DNA of 64,000 bases from positions 1,054,001 through 1,118,000 of the forward strand of contig NZ_CP021248.1 in the NCBI RefSeq assembly GCF_017309955.1, read 5' to 3'. This DNA comes from Novosphingobium sp. KA1. Its GTDB lineage: Bacteria > Pseudomonadota > Alphaproteobacteria > Sphingomonadales > Sphingomonadaceae. The translations under genes were made by a program, and so were the position numbers. Positions 1 to 8,602 of the stretch are shown one piece after another; the stretch's first letter is position 1, and each line of letters starts with the position of its first letter. Below the pieces are notes generated by a model. The model was given only the letters and a program-made list of their open reading frames with translations. It was not told the DNA's origin and did no database searches.

Positions 1-33
1 TTCGCAGCCTGCTTCCAGAGGGAAGGACATTAC

Positions 34-840
34 ATGAAACAACAAGCCCGCTACCGGTCGGCTCTGGCGTGCGCCGCGCTGGCCGCCGCCTTCACGGCCC
101 CGCCGGCCCTGGCGCATTCACCCTATCTGCTGCCGAACGGTTTCACGCTCGCCGCGCAGGACCATGTCAGCGTCGAGGCCGCGTTCAGCGAGCATGTCTT
201 CGTGCCCGCCATCGCCATGCAGTCCGACCTGTTCCACGTCGTCGCCCCCGATGGCGCCGGCACCGCGCTGAAACCGGTCGTGCTGCGCGACCTCACGATA
301 CTGGAAGTGCCGACCCCGATGCAGGGCACCTATCGCATCAGCAGCGGCGCGCGCATGGGCCGGGTCGCCAAGGCGGCGCTGATCGACGGGGTCTGGGAAT
401 TCATCGATCCGCGCCGCCCGCTGCCTGCCGGGGTCGCGCCGGTGGACATGCAGAGCGTGACCAGGGCCGAGGCCTACGTCACCCGCGGCGCGCCGACGGC
501 CGCCGCGCTCACGCCGACCGGCAAGGGCCTTGAATACCGTGCGATCACCCATCCCGACGCGATCCGGGCGGGCAAGCCTGCCGAATTCCAGTTGCTGTTC
601 GATGGCAAGCCGCTCGCCGGGGCCGATGTCGAAGTGGAAGAGGCGCAGGCTGGAGACGGTGAGAATGTGCGCCTGCCGCTGATCGTCAGCGATGCGCAGG
701 GCCGCTTTGCCATCACCGCGCCGCGGGCCGGGCTCTACTTCGCCATGACCCGCCACCGGGTGGCCGCGAGCGGCGCCGATCCGGCGCGCAGCTACACGTA
801 CGCGCTCAGCTATTCCGTCACCGAGGGAGAACGACCATGA
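34..840 (+). CDS. DUF4198 periplasmic protein
   Basis: This 268-residue protein has a Sec signal peptide (about residues 1-27, ending ALA before HSPYLLP). It resembles the DUF4198 family, periplasmic proteins often found beside metal or TonB transport genes and related to NikK-type nickel uptake factors. The mature N-terminus starts with His after cleavage, as in many DUF4198 proteins that use it as a metal ligand. A purine-rich ribosome site (GGAAGGA) lies before the ATG. Its stop overlaps the start of the EF-hand gene by 4 bp, so the two are co-translated. A TonB receptor converges on the pair from the other side. Metal handling is a family-based inference; the ligand is unknown. Confidence 0.8.
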   Translation: MKQQARYRSALACAALAAAFTAPPALAHSPYLLPNGFTLAAQDHVSVEAAFSEHVFVPAIAMQSDLFHVVAPDGAGTALKPVVLRDLTILEVPTPMQGTYRISSGARMGRVAKAALIDGVWEFIDPRRPLPAGVAPVDMQSVTRAEAYVTRGAPTAAALTPTGKGLEYRAITHPDAIRAGKPAEFQLLFDGKPLAGADVEVEEAQAGDGENVRLPLIVSDAQGRFAITAPRAGLYFAMTRHRVAASGADPARSYTYALSYSVTEGERP

Positions 841-1298
841 CCCAGACCTTCCTGCGCCGCGCCTTTTGCCTTTGCGCGGCGCTGCTACTGCCCTGCGCGG
901 CCCATGCCGCCTCGCACGACCTGGCTACCTTCATCCGCGAGCAGGATCTCGACGGGGACGGCAAGGTCAGCAAGGACGAGTTCCAGCGCGGCCGCGACGC
1001 CGAATTCGCGCGGATGGACCGCAACCGCGACGGTGTCCTCTCGCACGACGAATATGTCGGCGACTACCGCGAACGGCTGGAGCGCGAACTGCTCGAACGT
1101 CCCGAAGCCGAGCGCGCGGACTTGCGCAGCCGACAGCTTCGCCAGGCCGATGTGCGCTTCCGGATCCTCGACAGCGATCACGGCGGCGGCATCTCGACCG
1201 CCGAATTCGCGGCGAGCGGCTGGGCCATGTTCCTGCGCCACGACACCGACCACGACGGCTGGGTCTCCATGGCGGACGTGCCCGCCCCTGCGGACTGA
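837..1298 (+). CDS. Secreted EF-hand calcium-binding protein
   Basis: This 153-residue protein has a signal peptide (about residues 1-22, ending AHA). It carries several EF-hand loops: DLDGDGKVSKDE near residue 37, DRNRDGVLSHDE near residue 60, and two degenerate loops near residues 108 (DSDHGGGIS) and 136 (DTDHDGWVS). The DxDxDG pattern in the first, second and last loops is typical of calcium binding. The protein is probably periplasmic. Its ATG overlaps the stop of the DUF4198 gene (ATGA), so the two form one operon. Its specific role is unknown; a calcium-dependent structural or sensory partner of the DUF4198 protein is possible. Confidence 0.85.
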   Translation: MTQTFLRRAFCLCAALLLPCAAHAASHDLATFIREQDLDGDGKVSKDEFQRGRDAEFARMDRNRDGVLSHDEYVGDYRERLERELLERPEAERADLRSRQLRQADVRFRILDSDHGGGISTAEFAASGWAMFLRHDTDHDGWVSMADVPAPAD

Positions 1299-1331
1299 TA
1301 CCGTTCAGGGGCCTGAATTCCTTGGGGGGAA

Positions 1332-1363
1332 GCCGCGGCGAGGTGGGGGCACCGCGCCGCGGC
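1332..1363. terminator. Convergent terminator-like hairpin
   Basis: GCCGCGGCG (1332-1340) and CGCCGCGGC (1355-1363) form a perfect 9-bp stem with a 14-nt loop. It lies in the 74-bp gap between the converging EF-hand and TonB receptor genes. Flanking GGGAA and TTCCC could extend it past a bulge. There is no long T run, so its strength as an intrinsic terminator is uncertain. Confidence 0.5.
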
Positions 1364-1372
1364 AATTCCCGC

Positions 1373-3757
1373 TTACCAGTTGAAGCCGGCGCGGACGTAG
1401 AGATAGCGTCCGTTGAAGCCGAAGGGCGAGTAGTACGGGAAGCCCAGCACGCCGGTCGAGTTCAGCGCGGCGGGCACCTTGTGCGGGTAGACGTCGAACA
1501 GGTTGCTTGCGCCGATCGCCACTTGCGCGCCCTTGGCGGGCTGATAGCGCAGTTCCAGGTCGGTGATCGTGTGGGCGCCGGTGTTGTAGTCGTTCGCCGC
1601 CGTGGTTCCGGCCTGCAGCACGTCGCCGTAGTAGGTCGCCCGCAGCGTCGCGCCCAGCGGGCCGTTAGACCAGTCCACCGATCCCGTCACCTTCTCGCCG
1701 GGGGTGCCCTGCTCGATGGTCAGGATGCGGCTGCGGGCAAACAGCGTCGGCGCCGGATCGAGCACCGAGGTAGAGGTCGGCACCTTGGTCACCTTGACGT
1801 CGTTGACGTTGCCCGCGAGCGTCAGGTCGAAGGTGTTCTCCCCCGCATGCAGGCGGTAGTGGGCCACCGCGTCGATGCCCTTGGTGGTCGAGGCGAGGCC
1901 GTTGATGAAGAAGCGTGCCGCCGAGACGTTGAAGGGCGCCAGCAGGTCGGCCACTTGCGAACTGAAGCTGGCCTGGATGTTCTCCGAAAGGCCGAGCTGG
2001 TCGCGCAGGTGGATACGGTAGCCGTCGACGGTCAGGTCGAAGCCGCCGCTGCGCACGACAAAGCCCGCCGAAAGGTTGGTGGACTTTTCGGGCTGGAGCT
2101 TCTTGCCGCCCAGCGCCACGGCGACGTCGCTGGTCGAGGGATAAGTGCCGGTCAGGATCGGCACGCCGTTCTGCACCACCGAGGAGACCGAGGTGAAGTA
2201 CTGCTGCTGGAGCGAGGGGGCGCGGAAGCCGGTGGAGGCAGTGCCGCGGACCGCGAAGGCCGGGCTGAAGTCGTAGCGCAGCGAGAGCTTGCCGGTCCCG
2301 GTCGAGCCGAAATCGGAATAATGCTCGCCGCGCCCGGCCAGGCCGACCAGCAGCTTGTCGGTCACTTGCGCCTCGAGATCGAGATAGATGCTCTGGTTGC
2401 CGCGATGCTTGCTCACTTCGTTGAGCGGCGAGAAGCCGAGGAAGCCCTGCGCACCCGGCGCCGCGCCTGCCACCGGATTGTCGGCATAATCGTAGGAGGC
2501 AGGCTCGCCCGCCTTGATCTCATACCCCTCGCGGCGCCCCTCCACGCCGAAGGCGAGGTTGAGCGACTGGAACACATCGAACTTGCGCGATACGTCCACG
2601 CCGCCGACCAGTTGGTCGTAGATCAGCGCGCCGTCGTAGAAGTCGGTCCGGGATTCGTTGCCGTAGCTGTAGTTGGCGGTATCGAGCGTGCGGAAATCGA
2701 TCCGGTTGCGGCCGTAGCTGACGTTTACGTCGACGTTCCAGTCGCCGAGGTCGCCTTTCAGGCCCAGCGCCGAATTGAGGTCCTTCGAGCGGGTGTTGAT
2801 GAGCGGCAGGAAGCCATCCGGGTAGAGTTCGGACACGGCGGTGGCGGCAGAGGGCAGGCGCGGGAAGGCCGCGCTTTCGCTTTCGCGGTGCTGGTAGCCC
2901 AGCCAGCCGTAAAGCTGCCAGTTGTCGCCCACCGAGGTGCCGGCATTGGCCCAGAGGCTGTACTGCTCGACGGCGGGGTCACCGAAGCGGCCGGTCACCC
3001 GCGAAGGGGTGACGCGCGGGTCGAAGTCGGCGCGGTTGGTGGCGTCGCGGTTCACGTATTCGCCGGAAACGGTCAGGTAGCCGTCCTCGCCGAAGCCGAA
3101 GCCCTGCCAGGCCGAGGCGGTGATCGCGCGTTCGCCGGTCACGCTGCGGCTGCCGCGCGCGGTGTCCACGTCGGTATCGTAGAGGCCATAGGTCACGCTG
3201 GCGCCGCCGCCGCTGCGTGCCTTGCGCAGGCGCAAGTTGACGACACCGGCGATGGCGTCCGAACCGTATTGGGCGGAAGCGCCGTCGCGCAGTACCTCGA
3301 TGGTCTCCAGCGCCACGGTCGGCACGGTGTTGAGGTCGACCGCGGCCGAGCCGCGCCCGACGGCGCCATTGGTGTTGAGCAGTGCGGCGGAATGGCCGCG
3401 CACGCCGTTGATCAGCACCAGCGTGGCGTCGGGCGAGAGGCCGCGCAGGGTGGCGGGGCGGATCGCGTCGGTGCCGTCGACGGCCGAGGGGCGGGGGAAA
3501 TCGATGGACGGGGCGACGGCGGCGAGCGCGCTTCCGAGTTCGGTGGTGCCTTGCTGGCGCAGGCTGTTCGCGCTCAGCACATCGACCGGCGAGGCGCTGT
3601 CGAGCCGCGAGCGTCCTTCGGCGCGGGTGCCGGTGACGATGATGTCGGCGCCGGGTTCGGCGGCGTCGCCGCTCTCGGTCGCGGTCTGGGCCAGCGCGGG
3701 GAATGGCGCCCAGACGAGGGCTGCCCCCAGCGAGAGGCGGGTCAGGCTGATTTTCAC
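1373..3757 (-). CDS. TonB-dependent outer membrane receptor
   Basis: This 794-residue receptor has a signal peptide (about 1-23, ending ALA). Next come a short TonB-box-like segment (DIIVTGTR near residue 39) and a plug domain with typical motifs (LINGVRG, IEVLRDGASAQYGSDAIAGVVN). A 22-strand-type barrel follows, ending in the aromatic residue FNW. It imports a ligand that cannot be named from sequence. The family includes siderophore, vitamin B12, metal and carbohydrate receptors. It converges on the DUF4198/EF-hand pair, which hints at metal. An inverted repeat lies about 140 bp upstream and could be its operator. Confidence 0.9.
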   Translation of the reverse strand: MKISLTRLSLGAALVWAPFPALAQTATESGDAAEPGADIIVTGTRAEGRSRLDSASPVDVLSANSLRQQGTTELGSALAAVAPSIDFPRPSAVDGTDAIRPATLRGLSPDATLVLINGVRGHSAALLNTNGAVGRGSAAVDLNTVPTVALETIEVLRDGASAQYGSDAIAGVVNLRLRKARSGGGASVTYGLYDTDVDTARGSRSVTGERAITASAWQGFGFGEDGYLTVSGEYVNRDATNRADFDPRVTPSRVTGRFGDPAVEQYSLWANAGTSVGDNWQLYGWLGYQHRESESAAFPRLPSAATAVSELYPDGFLPLINTRSKDLNSALGLKGDLGDWNVDVNVSYGRNRIDFRTLDTANYSYGNESRTDFYDGALIYDQLVGGVDVSRKFDVFQSLNLAFGVEGRREGYEIKAGEPASYDYADNPVAGAAPGAQGFLGFSPLNEVSKHRGNQSIYLDLEAQVTDKLLVGLAGRGEHYSDFGSTGTGKLSLRYDFSPAFAVRGTASTGFRAPSLQQQYFTSVSSVVQNGVPILTGTYPSTSDVAVALGGKKLQPEKSTNLSAGFVVRSGGFDLTVDGYRIHLRDQLGLSENIQASFSSQVADLLAPFNVSAARFFINGLASTTKGIDAVAHYRLHAGENTFDLTLAGNVNDVKVTKVPTSTSVLDPAPTLFARSRILTIEQGTPGEKVTGSVDWSNGPLGATLRATYYGDVLQAGTTAANDYNTGAHTITDLELRYQPAKGAQVAIGASNLFDVYPHKVPAALNSTGVLGFPYYSPFGFNGRYLYVRAGFNW

Positions 3758-4101
3758 GAAAAACTCCCTGTGGTCACGTTTGCGGGCCGGAAGGGGGGAT
3801 TCCCGGCCGCGGGTACGGTGGGCTGCGTTGTCGCATGCCCTGTTGGACGGGAACGCCGGACGAAAACGCGCGGAAGGCGGCGTCCCGAACCGTTGACGCT
3901 GACTGGCGAGTGCTCGATTCGCAGCATTTGCCAGTCAGGCGAATTCCCCGATGACGGGAAAGTCGCGCCAGTATCCCCTCGCGCTTTGTCGACCTATTTG
4001 ATTGACATTATGCCGTCAAGGCGGGGAAGCGCCTGCGGGACATAGGAAATCTAGGATAAGCCTTAGCCGTACTTCGCAGGCGGCCCGGGCGGCGCGCATT
4101 T
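3758..4101. other. Intergenic region upstream of TonB receptor
   Basis: These 344 bp contain no convincing gene. They should hold the promoter of the leftward TonB receptor and the 3' end of the leftward EAL gene. The clearest structure is an inverted repeat at 3899-3938. The segment 4010-4060 shows no clear signal. Confidence 0.6.
3899..3938. promoter_or_regulatory. Inverted repeat upstream of TonB receptor
   Basis: CTGACTGGC (3899-3907) and GCCAGTCAG (3930-3938) are a perfect 9-bp inverted repeat separated by 22 bp. It lies about 140 bp upstream of the TonB receptor start. It could be a regulator site or the terminator of a transcript from the EAL gene. Nothing in the sequence decides between these. 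Confidence 0.35.
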
Positions 4102-5670
4102 TCACGCCGCTGCCTTGTTCGTGCGATTATGAAACGCCACGAAATCGTCTGCTGGCAGCGCCTTCGAGTACAGCCATCCCTGGGCAAACTCGACGCCGGC
4201 ATCCTTCAGGTACGCTTGCTGTGCCTCGGTCTCGACGCCTTCTGCCACGATCTTGAAATTGAGGCTGTGACCCATTTCAATGATGTGCGGAATGACCAGG
4301 CTCGTTGCCGCCTGCTTGCCGATCGCACTGATGAACGATTTATCGATCTTGAGCGTGTCGAGCGGCAACGTCTCCAGCAATGACAGACTGGAATAGCCGG
4401 TGCCGAAGTCGTCAATCGCGATGACATGGCCTGCCGCGCGGGCGCGTTCGATGGTGGCACGGGCCGCGGCGGCGTTCATGAAGCCGCGTTCGGTTGCCTC
4501 GAGCCAGATCTGTTCGCTCGCCACGTCGGCGTCAGCCAGTGATTTCGCCAGCACGGCCAGGAAACGCCCGCTTTGCATGTCGGCGGAGGAGATGTTGACG
4601 GCAATGTGAATGCCCCCATACTCGCCCCCGCATTCACCTTTCCAGCGCGCAAGATCGGCAGCGACGCACTCGATCGCATGGTCGGTGAGCGCCTCGATCA
4701 GGCCGGTTTCCTCGGCCAGTGGGATGAATATTTCCGGAGATATGGAAGTCCCGTCCGGCCGGTTCCACCGCATCAGGGCTTCGGCGCCGACGCATCGGCC
4801 GGTCGATAGCTCGATGATGGGTTGGTAGAGGGTGATGAACTCGCGGTTTTTCACCGCGATTGCCAGTTCCTTGTGCGGTGAAAGGCGCTGACGTAATGCC
4901 CAGAGGACAAGCGCCACGAGAAGCGCCGAAGTGACGAGCCCGAGCGGGACGAGATACCACAACTCCTTCTGGGCGCGTGTTTCCGCAAGCGTATGATCGC
5001 TTATCGCAAATGCCCGCAGCTTTCCCTCATCGATCGAGGCGAACATGAACTGGCCCTGTCGCCCCGCCCCCTTGCGGTTGGCCACGCGCTCAAGGAGGTC
5101 TGTCGGCACCGGGCCGCTGACGGAAATAACCCGGCCATCGATCGAGGCGATTCCCAGCGTCATGGCGGTGTCGGTCAACACATCGATCATGCGCGCGGGA
5201 TGCATGAGCGCATTGTAATTTCCATGGCTTAGCGCATTCATGGCGATGCCGCCGGAGAGCCGTGCCGGCATTTTCAGGAACAAGCCGAAGCCATCGTCCA
5301 ACTGCAGGTCGGGCTTGCCCATCGCGATCGGTTGATCCACGCGGCCCCAACTCGTGCAGGCGAGACGCCCGTTCATGAAAAAGCCGATTTCTTCGACAGA
5401 GCGTGTCGCAAGGGTAAGCCGGCGCATGCGTGCGATGTGCGCCGGGGAGCAATCGGAAAACCCTTCCCGTTCGAGCTGCCTGATGGCGTCGCGGGCGAAG
5501 TCGAGACTTCGATCGGTACGCTTGAGGGTCCACCCGGCATATTCCTCAAGGTGGCGTTTTTCGGATTCGGCAGCGCTATGCCGCGCGTAGATGGCGATGC
5601 CTGCCAGTGGCGTGACTGCCGCCAGCACGGCGAGCAAAGAGGCAATGGCGGCAATCTTGCGGCGGCTCAT
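4102..5670 (-). CDS. CSS-motif EAL c-di-GMP phosphodiesterase
   Basis: This 522-residue inner-membrane protein has a first membrane segment at about 7-28, a periplasmic sensor region of about 200 residues and a second segment at about 240-260. A cytoplasmic EAL domain occupies 265-515. The periplasmic part carries cysteines in contexts typical of the CSS domain (SDCSP, ACTSWG), which in PdeB/PdeC-type enzymes senses periplasmic thiol redox state. The EAL domain looks active: the EALMRW signature, IDDFGTGYSSL, KIDKSFI and VAEGVET are all present. It should hydrolyse c-di-GMP to pGpG. The same window carries the cellulose synthase whose PilZ domain is activated by c-di-GMP, a plausible but unproven link. 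A 14-bp palindrome sits 55 bp upstream. Confidence 0.92.
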   Translation of the reverse strand: MSRRKIAAIASLLAVLAAVTPLAGIAIYARHSAAESEKRHLEEYAGWTLKRTDRSLDFARDAIRQLEREGFSDCSPAHIARMRRLTLATRSVEEIGFFMNGRLACTSWGRVDQPIAMGKPDLQLDDGFGLFLKMPARLSGGIAMNALSHGNYNALMHPARMIDVLTDTAMTLGIASIDGRVISVSGPVPTDLLERVANRKGAGRQGQFMFASIDEGKLRAFAISDHTLAETRAQKELWYLVPLGLVTSALLVALVLWALRQRLSPHKELAIAVKNREFITLYQPIIELSTGRCVGAEALMRWNRPDGTSISPEIFIPLAEETGLIEALTDHAIECVAADLARWKGECGGEYGGIHIAVNISSADMQSGRFLAVLAKSLADADVASEQIWLEATERGFMNAAAARATIERARAAGHVIAIDDFGTGYSSLSLLETLPLDTLKIDKSFISAIGKQAATSLVIPHIIEMGHSLNFKIVAEGVETEAQQAYLKDAGVEFAQGWLYSKALPADDFVAFHNRTNKAAA

Positions 5671-5724
5671 GCAAATCCCACATGGATGCGTTCTTGCCCG
5701 CGTTTGCAGGCTGTCGGAAGATCT

Positions 5725-5738
5725 CTATCTTGAGATAG
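5725..5738. promoter_or_regulatory. Palindrome in EAL gene promoter region
   Basis: CTATCT-TG-AGATAG is a perfect 6-bp inverted repeat with a 2-bp spacer, 55 bp upstream of the phosphodiesterase start. Its size and position suit a repressor site, but no regulator can be assigned. Confidence 0.3.
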
Positions 5739-5855
5739 GGCGCGGATGGGCGGCAAGCCCGATTTCAACAACAAATTCAATCGCAAAGCAGCATGGGGCG
5801 ATGCTGCGCGACCACCTTGAGGATACCGCGAACAGGCTGTCTGGTGGAGGAGCGG

Positions 5856-5890
5856 GGAATTCGCTTTTCGCGAACATCCAAACGGCCTAG
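5856..5890. repeat. Short stem-loop repeat, copy 1
   Basis: This copy holds TTCGC-TTTTC-GCGAA, a 5-bp stem. It matches copy 2 at 6430-6464 at about 26 of 34 aligned bases by hand count. The two copies bracket the GNAT gene in the same orientation. It may be a small repetitive extragenic element. Confidence 0.4.
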
Positions 5891-5901
5891 CGCCAGGAAC
5901 C

Positions 5902-6417
5902 ATGAGCAAGCCCGTGATCCGTCCTTTCGTGCCCGCCGACGAGCAGGGAGTCCTCGACGTGATCCTGCCGATCCAGCAGCAGGAATTCGGCGTGGCGATA
6001 ACCGCCGAGGACCAGCCCGACTTGCGCGCGATCCCCAGTTGGTACCAGACCGGACGGGGCGCCTTTCTCGTCGCCGAGCATGAGGGCCGGATCGTCGGCA
6101 CCATCGCGATGAAGGACATCGGCGATCTCGGATCCGGCACGGATCGCAAGGGCGGCGGCGCCTTGCGCAAGATGTTCGTGGCGGCGGACTATCGCGGGCG
6201 GGAACGGGGCGTGGCCACCGCCTTGCTGCACAGCCTGCTGGATGCCTCGCGGGCGAAAGGGATCGGCACGGTCTACCTCGGCACGACCGACCGGTTCCTC
6301 GCCGCGCACCGCTTCTACGAGCGCAGCGGCTTCCGGCCGGTCGCGGCGGAAGACCTGCCGGAGCGTTTCCCGCGCATGGCGGTGGATACGCGCTTTTATG
6401 CCATCGATCTGGGGTGA
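5902..6417 (+). CDS. GNAT family N-acetyltransferase
   Basis: This 171-residue protein spans a full GNAT fold. The N-terminal strand starts VIRPFVPADEQGV. The acetyl-CoA loop follows strand 4 (KMFVAADYRGRERGVATALL, near residues 93-112) and the C-terminal strands end in HRFYERSGFRPV. It transfers an acetyl group from acetyl-CoA to an unknown amine. It resembles small cytoplasmic acetyltransferases annotated only at family level. An AGGA ribosome site precedes the ATG. It stands alone between leftward operons and is flanked by two related stem-loop repeats. Confidence 0.85.
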   Translation: MSKPVIRPFVPADEQGVLDVILPIQQQEFGVAITAEDQPDLRAIPSWYQTGRGAFLVAEHEGRIVGTIAMKDIGDLGSGTDRKGGGALRKMFVAADYRGRERGVATALLHSLLDASRAKGIGTVYLGTTDRFLAAHRFYERSGFRPVAAEDLPERFPRMAVDTRFYAIDLG

Positions 6418-6429
6418 GGGGCTGGTGCC

Positions 6430-6464
6430 GCGAAATTCGCTTGTCGCGAATGTGCAGACGGTCT
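6430..6464. repeat. Short stem-loop repeat, copy 2
   Basis: This copy contains the perfect 6-bp stem ATTCGC-TTGTC-GCGAAT. It shares sequence with copy 1 beyond the stem (CGCGAA, then CAGACGG versus CAAACGG). It lies between the GNAT stop and the dgcA stop, so it could also act as a weak terminator. Confidence 0.4.
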
Positions 6465-6465
6465 C

Positions 6466-7497
6466 TTAGGGCTGACCCCAGCCGAACGTCCCCGAAGCGG
6501 TCAGCAAGCCGTCCTGCACGGTAAATCCACCCGGCAGATCGCGCGCCAGCCAGAGCGGGCCGTCCAGGTCGACAAAGCGGCTCATCGCGGCGAGCGGCCA
6601 GGCGGCGGCGACCGAGAGGGACGAGCAGAGCATGCAGCCGGTCATCACCCCCATGCCGGCGCGGCGCGCGGCATCGGCGAGGGCGAGTGCGCCGGTGAGG
6701 CCGCCGGACTTGTCGAGCTTGATCGTCACATAGGCGTAGCGGCTGCGCAGGCGGGCAACGTCAGCGGCGACGTGGGCGGATTCGTCGGCGGAGAGCGGGA
6801 CCGGAGAATCGAAGCCTTCCAGCGCGTCGTCCGCCCCGGCGGGCAGCGGCTGCTCCAGCAGTTCGAGCCGTGCCTGTGCCAGTGCCGGCAGGACCCGTTC
6901 GAGCAGGGCCATGTTCCAGCTCTCGTTGGCATCGGCGATCAGCACCGCGTGGGGCACGGCGGCGCGGATCGCGGAGACGCGCTCGGCCACGTCGTGGGCA
7001 TCGAGCTTGATCTTGAGCAGGGGGCCATTGCCCTTGCTTCCGCCTTCGTTGCCATCTCCCGCGCCATGCTCGGCGGCAATCGCGGCGGCGCGGGCGGCCA
7101 TCGCCTCGGGACGGTCGATGCCGACGGTGACGGCGGTGCGCAGCGCAAGGGGGAAAGCGCCGAAATGCGCCGAGACCGGCACGCCGGAGCGCTTGGCCTC
7201 AAGATCCCACAGCGCGCTGTCGATGGCGTTGCGCGCCGCACCGGGCGGCACCGCGCCGAGCAGGGCGGTCCGGTCGATGCCGCCTTCGACCAGCGGGGCG
7301 AGGGCGGCGATCTGCTCGACAATATCGGGGGCGAATTCGCCGTAGCGGCCATTGGGGGCACCTTCACCCCGGCCGACGTGCCCGTCCTGCTCGATGGTCA
7401 CGTGAACCAGGTCGATCGCCTCACGCGTGCCCCTCGCGATGGCGAAGGGCCGCGCGAGGGGGTGGTGCGCGATCGAGGCCGAAACGCGGCGGATCAC
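6466..7497 (-). CDS. dgcA: N-acetyl-D-glutamate racemase DgcA
   Basis: This 343-residue enolase-superfamily enzyme belongs to the dipeptide epimerase/muconate lactonizing group. It has the KIKLD lysine motif near 180, DANESW (first metal aspartate), the ELLEQPL glutamate and SADES (third metal ligand). KLDKSGG supplies the second catalytic lysine. Translation should start at GTG 7497, which overlaps the dgcN stop in GTGA; the reading frame extends further upstream but only inside dgcN. In the DgcN-DgcA pathway this enzyme converts N-acetyl-D-glutamate to the L form, so that D-glutamate can be used as carbon and nitrogen. The assignment rests on the fused gene order with dgcN. Confidence 0.88.
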   Translation of the reverse strand: MIRRVSASIAHHPLARPFAIARGTREAIDLVHVTIEQDGHVGRGEGAPNGRYGEFAPDIVEQIAALAPLVEGGIDRTALLGAVPPGAARNAIDSALWDLEAKRSGVPVSAHFGAFPLALRTAVTVGIDRPEAMAARAAAIAAEHGAGDGNEGGSKGNGPLLKIKLDAHDVAERVSAIRAAVPHAVLIADANESWNMALLERVLPALAQARLELLEQPLPAGADDALEGFDSPVPLSADESAHVAADVARLRSRYAYVTIKLDKSGGLTGALALADAARRAGMGVMTGCMLCSSLSVAAAWPLAAMSRFVDLDGPLWLARDLPGGFTVQDGLLTASGTFGWGQP

Positions 7498-8504
7498 GCC
7501 GGGAAGCGGGCGATCAGGCGGTCGATCACGGCATCCATGCCGGTGACGACCGGATCGACGCAGGGCAGGCCGGTCTCGGCGGTGATCCGCGCGCGCAGGT
7601 CCTCGGCGGCAGCGGCGTCGAGCAGCGAGCCGTTGATCGACACGCCGATGAACTCGGCATCGGGGCTGGTCAGCCGGGCGCTGCGCAGGTTCTCCTCGAT
7701 GCAGGCGGCAATGCCGGGCACCTGCATGTGCGGCAATCCGCGCATGTGCGGGCGCGAGGGATCGTGGCACATCACCATGGCCTGCGGCTGGGCGCCGTGG
7801 AGCAGGCCGAGCGAGACGCCCGCGAAGGAGGGATTGAACAGCGAACCCTGCCCCTCGATCACGTCCCAGACGTCGTCTTCCCGCGCGGGCGAAAGTGCTT
7901 CGGCGGCGCCCGCGATGAAGTCGGCGATCACGCTGTCGATGACCACGCCCTCACCGGCGATCAGCACGCCGGTCTGGCCGGTGGCGCGGAAGCGGGCGGG
8001 CAGGCCGCGGGCGTTGAGGGCATCGGCGAGGTGGATCGAGGTGTACATCTTGCCGACCGCACAATCGGTGCCCACGGTCAGGATGCGGCGGCCCGGACGC
8101 GCGGCACCGGTGCCGACCTTGAGGCCTTCGGGGGCGGCGCGCACGTCGATCAGCTGGCGGCCCAGTGCCTCGGCCCGTTCGCGGATGCGCGGCTCGGTGG
8201 CAAGGTGCTGGTGCAGGCCCGAGACGATGTCGAGCCCGGCGTCGAGCGCGGCGAGCACATGGGGGATCATCGCTTCCTCGAGCCGGCCGCCGCTGGTGGC
8301 GATGCCGAGGACAAGCGAGCGGGCACCGGCGGCGGCGGCCTCCACGGCGGTCATGCGCGGCAGGCCGAGGGTCAGGGTGTTGTCCGCCTCGCCGAGTTCG
8401 CCGATGCAGTCCGCCCGGCGGAACGTGGCCAGCCCGCGCGAGGTCTTGATGTCGAGCGGGTTACGCTTGTCGCCGATGTAGAGGAGGAAGGGGCCGGGGA
8501 TCAT
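7494..8504 (-). CDS. dgcN: D-glutamate N-acetyltransferase DgcN (DUF1611)
   Basis: This 336-residue protein of the DUF1611 family has a P-loop-like segment in TVGTDCAVGKMYTS near residue 140, characteristic of this ATPase-fold family. The N-terminus (PFLLYIGDKRNPLDIKTSRG) is also typical. DgcN acetylates D-glutamate to N-acetyl-D-glutamate, the first step of the pathway completed by DgcA. The gene overlaps dgcA by 4 bp and follows a LysR gene by 88 bp on the same strand, so lysR-dgcN-dgcA may be one transcript. Older annotations call this family simply DUF1611. Confidence 0.88.
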   Translation of the reverse strand: MIPGPFLLYIGDKRNPLDIKTSRGLATFRRADCIGELGEADNTLTLGLPRMTAVEAAAAGARSLVLGIATSGGRLEEAMIPHVLAALDAGLDIVSGLHQHLATEPRIRERAEALGRQLIDVRAAPEGLKVGTGAARPGRRILTVGTDCAVGKMYTSIHLADALNARGLPARFRATGQTGVLIAGEGVVIDSVIADFIAGAAEALSPAREDDVWDVIEGQGSLFNPSFAGVSLGLLHGAQPQAMVMCHDPSRPHMRGLPHMQVPGIAACIEENLRSARLTSPDAEFIGVSINGSLLDAAAAEDLRARITAETGLPCVDPVVTGMDAVIDRLIARFPA

Positions 8505-8581
8505 GGAGAGTGCTTTCCGTCTTGGTGTGACGGGGCCCTAGCACGGCTGGACGCCGGGTAGGCATCGCAATTCCGCGCCCA

Positions 8582-8602
8582 TCCATAATCGTTACTTATG
8601 GA
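8582..8602. promoter_or_regulatory. Inverted repeat between lysR and dgcN
   Basis: TCCATAA (8582-8588) and TTATGGA (8596-8602) form a perfect 7-bp stem with a 7-nt loop overlapping the lysR stop codon. It lies about 80 bp upstream of dgcN. It could be a regulator site for dgcNA or a small attenuating hairpin. Confidence 0.35.

Noticed and set aside
3825..3845. TGCG-TTG-TCGCA resembling the TetR operator near the first TonB receptor
   Set aside because: The half-sites are too close together and the centre does not match the 17-bp pattern.
866..4045. Very long open frame on the + strand opposite the TonB receptor
   Set aside because: It is a GC-rich shadow frame; the minus-strand receptor has a signal peptide, plug and barrel, while this frame has no recognisable domain.
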